Assembly (NCBI GenBank): GCA_958420075.1
Contig: CATZIM010000118.1
Location: forward strand, 1-6,161
DNA from: an uncultured Clostridia bacterium
GTDB taxonomy: Bacteria; Bacillota; Clostridia; Lachnospirales; Anaerotignaceae
Direction of reading: 5' to 3'
Length of the DNA: 6,161 bases
The translations under genes and the position numbers were made by a program. Shown piece after piece: positions 1 through 6,161 of this stretch (position 1 is its first letter; each line of letters starts with the position of its first letter). The notes beneath the pieces were generated by a model that saw only the letters and a program-made list of their open reading frames with translations, had not been told where the DNA came from and did not search any database.

Positions 1-77
1 TCATAGATGTAAAAAGGTGTTGGATAAGTTTTCTTGATTTCCTGTATCTGTTCCAGTGAAACAAAAGGTTTTTTCAT
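1..77 (-). CDS. Diaminopimelate decarboxylase-like protein, N-terminal 25 codons only (runs off left edge)
   Basis: Only the first 25 codons are present; the gene continues beyond base 1. The reading begins MKKPFVSLEQIQEIKK and continues TYPTPFYIY. The TPF(Y/H)(I/L)Y element just after a short leader helix is what I know from the N-terminus of fold-III PLP-dependent decarboxylases of the diaminopimelate decarboxylase family in clostridia, where it opens the path to the alanine racemase-like barrel. Such an enzyme converts meso-diaminopimelate to L-lysine and CO2 in the cytoplasm. The ATG at 75-77 is supported by a GGAG ribosome binding site (plus-strand CTCC at 86-89) eight bases upstream and by a near-consensus promoter farther up. 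The PLP lysine and substrate residues lie outside the window, so a related decarboxylase such as an ornithine/arginine type cannot be excluded. The call rests on the short N-terminal match and on a clear start signal. Confidence 0.6.
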   Translation of the reverse strand, partial: MKKPFVSLEQIQEIKKTYPTPFYIY

Positions 78-110
78 TTGTCTATCTCCATTTCTGCAAA
101 ATTTGATACA

Positions 111-139
111 ATTATATCAAATAATATCTGTAATTTCAA
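111..139 (-). promoter_or_regulatory. Sigma-A promoter for the left-edge decarboxylase-like gene
   Basis: On the minus strand there is a -35 box TTGAAA (plus 134-139, 5 of 6 consensus), a 17-base spacer and a perfect -10 box TATAAT (plus 111-116). Transcription would begin near 104, giving a leader of roughly 25-30 nt ahead of the ATG at 77. This is the best-matching promoter in the window and suggests strong constitutive expression. Confidence 0.7.
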
Positions 140-164
140 CGACGATTCCCTTTTTTCTCCACCT

Positions 165-173
165 TTATCCACA
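165..173 (+). promoter_or_regulatory. Single perfect DnaA-box 9-mer
   Basis: TTATCCACA matches the DnaA-box consensus TTATNCACA exactly. It sits between the two divergent promoters, upstream of both. No second perfect box is nearby, so this is not an origin. It could be a DnaA regulatory or titration site, or chance: about 0.2 such matches are expected in a 6 kb window. Confidence 0.25.
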
Positions 174-204
174 GATAAAAAAGCATTTCTTTTCTCCGAT
201 ACTC

Positions 205-233
205 TTTCTTTTTAATCAAACTCTGTGTATAAT
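205..233 (+). promoter_or_regulatory. Probable promoter of the kinase/regulator operon
   Basis: There is a perfect -10 box TATAAT at 228-233. The -35 region at 17-base spacing (205-210, TTTCTT) is a poor match, so the promoter may be weak or need an activator, possibly the operon's own response regulator. A start near 240 would leave about 37 nt of leader before the ATG at 277, and only about 10 nt before the alternative GTG at 250. Confidence 0.5.
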
Positions 234-264
234 ATAAGACTAAGAGAACGTGCATTTTAATTTA

Positions 265-270
265 GTGAGG
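265..270 (+). promoter_or_regulatory. Ribosome binding site that selects the kinase start at 277
   Basis: GTGAGG (preceded by A, so AGTGAGG) lies six bases before the ATG at 277. The in-frame GTG at 250 has only a weak purine run before it. This favours the start at 277. Confidence 0.6.
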
Positions 271-276
271 TATCTT

Positions 277-1830
277 ATGAAACGCCGATCGAAAAACTTT
301 GAATTTCACTTTACGATGATATTATACGATCTGTTCAAAACCATTCTGGTTTTTCTGATCGCTACTACATTCGCATTATGTCTGCAGGAAGCAGACGTTA
401 TGAATGATAATATTTTCGGGGTTTATATGCTGGCAGTTGCCATCACCTCCTCCATCACCAGCGGTTATTTTTGGGGGATCGTGGCATCTTTCTGTGGTGT
501 CGTAGGGGTAAACTTCTTCTTCACCTTCCCCTACTTTGCGCTGAACTTCACCTTGGCGGGATATCCTGTCACATTCGGTATCCTGCTTTTGATGTCCATA
601 TTGACCAGCGCATTGACAGCCAAGGTCAAACAGGCAGCCATCCTGTCCTCCATTCGTGAAAAACGGGCAGAAAGCTTAAACTCCATGAGCAAAGCATTGC
701 TCAGCGCAAACAACATTGATGAGATCATGCAGATCACCATTGACAGTGTATATGCTGCCAACCAGTGCAGTGCGGTGCTCTACATCGGTTCTCCCATTTC
801 ACCGGAAAAAAAGGTAACGAAGTATGTAAATGAAAAAGACGAATTGATTCTGGAAAGTATTCTGGAACAGCAAGTAGCGGAACAGGCATTCCAAAAAGGC
901 GAAATGACTGGTCTGGGTACAGAAAAAACATCCCAGAACTGTCTTGGCACTTACATTCCCTTTTCCAATAAAGATAGAATCTATGGTGTTTTGGGGCTTT
1001 TGTTCTCCAAAAACGGTTATATCGAAAATGATGCCCTGCAGTTTGCCAACTTCATGACATCTCAGACCATTTTGGCTATCGACCGTCAGGAAATCGTTGA
1101 CGAATCTCAAAAAATTTTACTGGAAAAAGAAAAGGAAAATATGCGAAGCAATCTGCTGCGTGCCATTTCCCACGACCTTCGGACACCATTGACCTGTATC
1201 CTCGGCTCCACAGCCACTTTGATGGAAAATCGTTCCATGCTGCAGGAGGATGTCTGCGACCGCTTACTCAGTGACATTCATCATGACGCAGAATGGCTCA
1301 TTCAAATGGTAGAAAATTTGCTTTCTGTCACAAAAATCAGTGGTGAAGGCACAAAGCTGAAAAAACAGGAAGAAGTGGTAGAAGAAATCGTAGCGGAATC
1401 TGTTGCAAAAATCCAAAAGCGTTTTCCCTCTTCACAAATCCGCGTTCGGGTACCGGACGAGCTGCTCCTGGTTCCCATGGATGCTATGCTCATTGAGCAG
1501 GTGCTCATCAACCTGATGGAAAACGCCATTCGCCATTCCGGTACAGAAAAACCCATTTATCTGACAGTAAAACATTTATGGCATCACGTTTATTTCTCTG
1601 TACTGGATCAGGGGATCGGTATTGAAGAAGAACGTCTGCCTCATATTTTTGACGGCACCACCAGCAGCAAGTCTTCAGATTCTTCCCGCGGTCTTGGCAT
1701 CGGGCTGCCCATCTGCAAGACCATCATTTCTGCTCATGGCGGTGAAATCTACGCAAAGAACAACGAAAACGGCGGTGCGGATTTTACATTTGTGCTGCCC
1801 ATGAAAGGAGAAGTTGAGCATGTCCAATAA
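277..1830 (+). CDS. KdpD-like sensor histidine kinase, short form (DUF4118-GAF-HisKA-HATPase)
   Basis: A 517-residue membrane sensor kinase that would autophosphorylate on histidine and pass phosphate to the regulator encoded just downstream. Residues about 17-115 form four closely packed membrane segments with an NDNIFGVYML-type KdpD/DUF4118 signature. Residues about 130-275 are a GAF-like region. The HisKA domain has phosphoacceptor H299 in ISHDLRTPL. The ATPase domain shows the N box (NLMENAIRH, 412-420), G1 (DQGIGI, 444-449), HIFDG (456-460) and G2 (RGLGIGLPIC, 471-480), so the kinase core looks intact. Classical KdpD is about 890 residues, with an N-terminal cytoplasmic region carrying KdpD nucleotide-binding and Usp domains. 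That whole region is absent here, and the upstream DNA is AT-rich intergenic sequence, so this is a compact family member rather than a local truncation. No potassium transporter genes are in view, so the signal it senses is unknown. A GTG start at 250 would add nine residues, but the ribosome binding site favours 277. Confidence 0.9.
   Translation: MKRRSKNFEFHFTMILYDLFKTILVFLIATTFALCLQEADVMNDNIFGVYMLAVAITSSITSGYFWGIVASFCGVVGVNFFFTFPYFALNFTLAGYPVTFGILLLMSILTSALTAKVKQAAILSSIREKRAESLNSMSKALLSANNIDEIMQITIDSVYAANQCSAVLYIGSPISPEKKVTKYVNEKDELILESILEQQVAEQAFQKGEMTGLGTEKTSQNCLGTYIPFSNKDRIYGVLGLLFSKNGYIENDALQFANFMTSQTILAIDRQEIVDESQKILLEKEKENMRSNLLRAISHDLRTPLTCILGSTATLMENRSMLQEDVCDRLLSDIHHDAEWLIQMVENLLSVTKISGEGTKLKKQEEVVEEIVAESVAKIQKRFPSSQIRVRVPDELLLVPMDAMLIEQVLINLMENAIRHSGTEKPIYLTVKHLWHHVYFSVLDQGIGIEEERLPHIFDGTTSSKSSDSSRGLGIGLPICKTIISAHGGEIYAKNNENGGADFTFVLPMKGEVEHVQ
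1804..1810 (+). promoter_or_regulatory. Ribosome binding site of the response regulator, inside the kinase gene
   Basis: AAAGGAG lies nine bases before the ATG at 1820 and only three bases before an in-frame TTG at 1814, so ATG 1820 is the likely start. The site lies within the last codons of the kinase gene, which implies translational coupling. Confidence 0.7.
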
Positions 1831-2518
1831 ACTGAAAATACTGGTTGTAGAGGATGAAGAAGCCATCAGCAATTTCATCGCTACTACCTTAAAAGCAAAC
1901 GACTACAATGTCATCATGGCACGTACAGGCAAAGAAGCCTTGTCCATGATCCCCTCTCACTGTCCTGATGTCACACTGCTGGATCTTGGCTTACCGGATA
2001 TTGACGGCATTGACATTTTGCAGCAGATTCGGGAATGGTCTAATATTCCTGTCATCGTTGTTTCTGCAAGAACTGAAGAAGCAGATAAGGTAAAGGCATT
2101 GGATATGGGTGCTGATGATTATATCGCAAAACCTTTTGGCACTTCTGAACTCCTTGCCAGAATCCGTACTGCTCTGCGCCATGTAGCAAAAGGTGGCAAC
2201 GGAAACGCCGTTGGGGATGTATTTACCCTGCGTGGTTTGACCATCAACTTCGATAAACGGCAAATCACTGTTGACGGAAAAGATGTTCACCTGACCCAGA
2301 TCGAATTCAAGATTGTTTCTCTGCTGGCAAAAAGCGCAGGCCGTGTGCTGACATATGATTATATCATCACAGAACTGTGGGGTCCCTACGCCATCAAAGA
2401 CAATCAGATTCTTCGGGTAAATATGGCAAATATCCGCCGAAAACTGGAAAAAAATCCTGCCCAGCCCCAATACATCTTTACAGAAGTTGGCGTTGGCTAC
2501 CGTATGGCTGAAGAATAA
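1820..2518 (+). CDS. KdpE/OmpR-family DNA-binding response regulator
   Basis: A 232-residue cytoplasmic transcription regulator and the presumed partner of the upstream KdpD-like kinase. The receiver domain occupies about residues 5-120. It has the acidic pair E11-D12 (VVEDEE), phosphoacceptor D55 in LLDLGLPDIDG, conserved S82 (VVSART) and K104 (IAKPFG). A winged-helix DNA-binding domain follows at about 132-230, with LTQIEFKIVSLLAKSAGRVLT and the C-terminal VGVGYRM signature of the OmpR/PhoB class. The length is typical. The start overlaps the kinase stop by 11 bases, so the two are co-translated at a fixed ratio. Within the OmpR class the LGLPD-DG motif and the kinase neighbour point to the KdpE branch. 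The target genes are not evident in this window; autoregulation through the weak promoter at 205-233 is possible but not shown. A strong terminator ends the operon 13 bases after the stop. Confidence 0.92.
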   Translation: MSNKLKILVVEDEEAISNFIATTLKANDYNVIMARTGKEALSMIPSHCPDVTLLDLGLPDIDGIDILQQIREWSNIPVIVVSARTEEADKVKALDMGADDYIAKPFGTSELLARIRTALRHVAKGGNGNAVGDVFTLRGLTINFDKRQITVDGKDVHLTQIEFKIVSLLAKSAGRVLTYDYIITELWGPYAIKDNQILRVNMANIRRKLEKNPAQPQYIFTEVGVGYRMAEE

Positions 2519-2530
2519 TCAGAATAACAG

Positions 2531-2563
2531 AATCCCAAAGAAAAATTTCTTTGGGATTTTTTT
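2531..2563 (+). terminator. Intrinsic terminator of the kinase/regulator operon
   Basis: A perfect 12-bp stem (2531-2542 paired with 2547-2558, AATCCCAAAGAA / TTCTTTGGGATT) with a four-base AAAT loop is followed by a run of seven Ts (2557-2563). It starts 13 bases after the response-regulator stop. Confidence 0.9.
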
Positions 2564-2569
2564 ATGCAG

Positions 2570-2614
2570 AAAAAAGCCCACTGCCAAAAATCCATTGGCA
2601 AGTGGGCCTTTTTT
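2570..2614 (-). terminator. Intrinsic terminator of gap, bidirectional shape
   Basis: On the minus strand the stem GCCCACTTGCCA pairs with TGGCAGTGGGC (one-base bulge; plus arms 2576-2586 and 2595-2607) and is followed by six Ts (plus A run 2570-2575). It begins 28 bases after the gap stop. The plus strand also has six Ts after the stem (2609-2614), so it can back up the plus-strand terminator and insulate the two convergent units. Confidence 0.88.
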
Positions 2615-2641
2615 CATATATTTAGGAAAACCATAGATAGC

Positions 2642-3891
<1,250 letters not shown>

Positions 3892-3985
3892 ATATAGATC
3901 CTTTTTTCTGTTTCCTGCCCGTGGATAAAAAACAAAATCTAGCTTTTCGAAAGGCCATTGGATTTACATCCCACTTTTTTACAGC

Positions 3986-4016
3986 AAAAAACCGCATCTG
4001 AAAAGATGCGGTTTTT
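3986..4016 (-). terminator. Intrinsic terminator of the LysM 5'-nucleotidase gene
   Basis: A perfect 13-bp stem (3987-3999 paired with 4004-4016, core CCGCATCT / AGATGCGG) has a four-base loop and A/T tracts on both sides. It begins ten bases after the stop of the minus-strand gene. The flanking runs of five to six A and T make it functional in either direction. Confidence 0.9.
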
Positions 4017-4025
4017 CCATATTTC

Positions 4026-5948
4026 TTATTGATTGATCACCAGTTCTTGTCCCACATAAATGCGGTTTGGATTGGAAATCTGTTTTTTATTTGTTTCATA
4101 AATCTGTGTCCATTTGGAACCGTTGCCCAATTCTTTCTGTGCGATTTTCCACAGGCTGTCCCCCGCAACAACTGTATAAAGTTTTGTGGCAGGCACTTCT
4201 GCTTCTGTCTTAGGCGCTTCTACTTCAGATTCTACAGGTTTTTCAGGTTCCACAGGTTTTTCGGGTTCTGTTGTTTCTTCCGGTGCAGTTGTTTCAGGAT
4301 TTTCAACTGGTTCGGAAACGATCTTGATTCTGCCCTGAGGTTCTGCATAAGTTTCATCAATGACGCCGCCCAGAGAATCCACATAGGAAATCAGCGCTTC
4401 CGCATCAACAATGCCAGTATCCTGCATATAAGAACCCTGTGTCAATACATAATAAGTATCGCCGCCTTCTGCCTGGAAGCTGTTCACTGCTACAGTGTAA
4501 TTTGCTTTGGGATCAAAAGGTTTGCCGCCAATGCTTGTGATGGTCACACGGCTGCCTGGATTTGCAGGTGCGTAGTATGTAGAATCGGGGTACTGTGCAC
4601 CATTTTCATAAGGCACTGCTGTATTCACGGTATATTCTGCCCCTGCAATCTGGGGGAAACCGCCAATGGCTGTAGGCGTGCAGAATGTGGACGCTTCCAG
4701 CACTTCCAGCAGCTGTTCACCAGTGATTGTCACCAGCGCAACGGTATTGCCGTAAGGGAAAACGGTATACAGGTCATTCATAGTGATTTCGCCTGCAGGT
4801 ACACTTGCACGGATGCCGCCGCCATTGGACAGAGCAACGTCTACACTGATATCAAGTCCCTGTTCTTTCACATATTCTCTGCCTGCATACAGATAAGCAT
4901 CTGCGGTAAAGTCCCCCAGATTAGTTTCTTCTGTACGCACACCGGGATCTTTCTGTCCATTGAGATCTACTTTTGTGGTTGCAAATACCTGGCTGTAATA
5001 TCCATCTACTTCTGCCTGATCCGCTGCTACCATTTTCGCAAGATTTTCATCATAGGTACCATAGTTTGCTGCATAATCTGCCGCGCTGATGAGTTTTGCA
5101 GTTTCTTCACCCGTTGCTTTATCAACTACAACCGTACCTACATTGGCAAGGTAAGAACCTGTGCTGACGATCATGGTATCGCCTACCATCTGACCGCCAT
5201 CCATGACTGTATGGCTGTGGCCGTCCACAATCAGGTCAATGCCATCTACAGCTTCTGCCAGATCGGTGGAACGTCTGCCTGTGCTTTCTTCGTCCACACC
5301 CAGATGGGTCAAAGCGATGATATAATCACAGCCTTCTGCTTCCAGAGCGTCTACCTGTGCCTGTGCGCAATCAAACATTTCCTGTCCATCCAGGAATGTC
5401 AGGTCTTTTACACTGCTGGGACTGGATTTTGTCCGTGTTTCCGCTGTATCCAGACCAAAAATACCAACTTTCATGCCATCTGTTTCCACAATGGTATTGG
5501 CTTCAAAATAAGGGGTATCTGTTCCTTTTTTCAGCACGTTGGCATCAATGATAGGAATATCAGCTGCTTCCAGAACAGCTGCTGTATCCTTCAATGCTTC
5601 AAAACCAAAGTCAAATTCATGATTCCCCAAAGATACAGCGTCATAATCTGCTGCTGCCAGATATTCCGCCGCTTTCAAACCATTGCTGTGGTTTACCAAA
5701 GTGGTGCCCTGAGAGAAATCCCCTGCATCCAACAAAACCACATCTGCCCCCTGTGCTTCATAGTAATCCTTCAAAGCAGCAACGCCCGCAATTCCAACAG
5801 ATTCTTCAGCGGTTGCATAATACCCGTGAATATCGTTGGTATGGATCACAACCAATTTTCCGTCCATATCTGCCGCAAGGATAGGTACCGTTGTCCCCAT
5901 TACCATTGCCGCAGAAAGCACTGCTGACCATAATTTGCCATGTTTCAT
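4026..5948 (-). CDS. Secreted metallophosphatase / 5'-nucleotidase with C-terminal LysM domain
   Basis: A 640-residue exported enzyme of the UshA/CD73 family, expected to dephosphorylate extracellular nucleotides or nucleotide sugars. Residues 1-25 are a signal peptide (basic start, hydrophobic core, cleavage likely after ILA). The metal-binding domain shows D39 and H41 (HTNDIH), D77 (DAGDFSQG), N109, H110 and D113 (GNHEFD), H215 (THLG), and H244 and H246 (GHSH); H110/D113 would be the catalytic pair. The C-terminal nucleotide-binding domain (about 320-545) has NGGGIR (375-380), aromatic Y399 in FPYGN, and F491 with GGDT (495-498), where relatives usually have GGDG. A Pro/Glu/Thr-rich linker (about 545-588) containing a tandem EPEKPV leads to one LysM domain (590-638, YTVVAGDSLWKIA), which binds peptidoglycan and should hold the enzyme in the wall. 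The start has AGGAGG six bases upstream. Substrate preference (AMP, UDP-sugar, cyclic nucleotide) cannot be read from sequence. Confidence 0.93.
   Translation of the reverse strand: MKHGKLWSAVLSAAMVMGTTVPILAADMDGKLVVIHTNDIHGYYATAEESVGIAGVAALKDYYEAQGADVVLLDAGDFSQGTTLVNHSNGLKAAEYLAAADYDAVSLGNHEFDFGFEALKDTAAVLEAADIPIIDANVLKKGTDTPYFEANTIVETDGMKVGIFGLDTAETRTKSSPSSVKDLTFLDGQEMFDCAQAQVDALEAEGCDYIIALTHLGVDEESTGRRSTDLAEAVDGIDLIVDGHSHTVMDGGQMVGDTMIVSTGSYLANVGTVVVDKATGEETAKLISAADYAANYGTYDENLAKMVAADQAEVDGYYSQVFATTKVDLNGQKDPGVRTEETNLGDFTADAYLYAGREYVKEQGLDISVDVALSNGGGIRASVPAGEITMNDLYTVFPYGNTVALVTITGEQLLEVLEASTFCTPTAIGGFPQIAGAEYTVNTAVPYENGAQYPDSTYYAPANPGSRVTITSIGGKPFDPKANYTVAVNSFQAEGGDTYYVLTQGSYMQDTGIVDAEALISYVDSLGGVIDETYAEPQGRIKIVSEPVENPETTAPEETTEPEKPVEPEKPVESEVEAPKTEAEVPATKLYTVVAGDSLWKIAQKELGNGSKWTQIYETNKKQISNPNRIYVGQELVINQ
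4231..4266 (-). repeat. Two-copy 18-bp tandem repeat in the nucleotidase linker
   Basis: The units 4231-4248 and 4249-4266 are adjacent 18-mers differing at two positions. They encode EPEKPV twice (residues 561-572) in the spacer between the enzyme and LysM domain. The unit is in frame, so gain or loss of a copy would only change linker length. Confidence 0.8.
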
Positions 5949-5979
5949 AATACTCCTCCTTTTTCATTGGACTCTCCAT

Positions 5980-6008
5980 ATTGTAGCATAATATATGAAT
6001 TTTGATAA
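5980..6008 (-). promoter_or_regulatory. Promoter of the LysM 5'-nucleotidase gene
   Basis: On the minus strand there is a -35 box TTATCA (plus 6003-6008, 4 of 6), a 17-base spacer and an extended -10 TGC-TACAAT (hexamer at plus 5980-5985). The start would be near 5973, with a leader of about 25 nt that contains the AGGAGG site (plus CCTCCT 5955-5960). The rest of the right flank to 6161 is AT-rich; I see no gene, operator or RNA structure in it. Confidence 0.65.
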
Positions 6009-6161
6009 GAGTTTTCCATAAAACTACACAACTTTACATATTTTTCACAAGATTTTAATCTAAATTTTGTAATTCTCGCCAATTTTCTTTCTTGTCTATT
6101 GTTATAAATTTCTTTTGCAATTTCAAGAAATATCAAATTCCTACAAAAAAAGTCAGAAATC

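Noticed and set aside
34..237. Plus-strand open frame of 67 codons at the left edge
   Set aside because: It overlaps the decarboxylase-like start and both divergent promoters, has low-complexity Phe/Ile/Leu composition, and no convincing ribosome site.
250..276. GTG start adding nine residues to the kinase
   Set aside because: It is only about 10 nt from the predicted transcription start and lacks a good ribosome site; the ATG at 277 has AGTGAGG at six bases.
78..276. Possible riboswitch (for example c-di-AMP type) ahead of the Kdp-like operon
   Set aside because: The leader after the predicted start is only about 37 nt and no conserved helices are visible.
3920..3928. DnaA-box-like CGTGGATAA
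   Set aside because: One mismatch from consensus, alone, and not near a second box; chance is sufficient.
4029..5927. 632-codon plus-strand open frame antisense to the nucleotidase
   Set aside because: Despite its length it mirrors the nucleotidase gene almost end to end, has Cys/Phe/Ile-rich implausible composition, and no promoter or ribosome site.
5945..6136. 63-codon minus-strand frame overlapping the nucleotidase start by ATGA
   Set aside because: It needs a TTG start, has AT-driven Lys/Ile/Asn composition, and the nucleotidase promoter and ribosome site lie inside its end.

Overview
The window reads as chromosomal DNA of a low-to-moderate GC Gram-positive anaerobe, most likely a Clostridia / Lachnospiraceae-type gut bacterium. 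The support is indirect: strong AGGAGG-type ribosome binding sites, AT-rich intergenic DNA with consensus sigma-A promoters, A/T-rich intrinsic terminators, a short KdpD-like kinase with a DUF4118 membrane domain, and a secreted 5'-nucleotidase with a C-terminal LysM wall-binding domain. The species cannot be fixed from the sequence alone.

Layout. (i) Positions 1-77, minus strand, hold the first 25 codons of a gene running off the left edge. Its N-terminus resembles diaminopimelate decarboxylase, and it has a near-consensus promoter (111-139). (ii) Positions 78-276 are a divergent intergenic region with a perfect DnaA-box 9-mer and a promoter for the plus-strand operon. (iii) Positions 277-2518, plus strand, are a translationally coupled two-component system: a KdpD-like histidine kinase without the usual large N-terminal cytoplasmic sensor region, and a KdpE/OmpR-family response regulator. 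No kdpFABC transporter genes are visible. (iv) Positions 2531-2614 hold two back-to-back terminators separating the convergent operons. (v) Positions 2642-3664, minus strand, are a type I glyceraldehyde-3-phosphate dehydrogenase. (vi) Positions 3665-4025 (about 360 nt) contain the gap control region: a proximal promoter, a possible distal promoter and, between them, two GGGAC-N6-TGTC elements like the CggR operator of Bacillus. They end with the terminator of the next gene. (vii) Positions 4026-5948, minus strand, are a secreted metallophosphatase/5'-nucleotidase with a LysM domain. (viii) Positions 5949-6161 are its promoter region and AT-rich DNA with no convincing gene.

The genes look like independent housekeeping and accessory units rather than one system: lysine/cell-wall precursor synthesis, an envelope-sensing two-component system, central glycolysis and extracellular nucleotide salvage. 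I did not find a clearly novel multi-gene system. The two most interesting signals concern gap. Both sequence positions that normally enforce NAD specificity in GAPDH are replaced (Asp to Leu followed by Arg; Pro to Arg). Its upstream region carries a candidate CggR-type operator pair whose spacing is about three helical turns instead of the two turns of the Bacillus operator.
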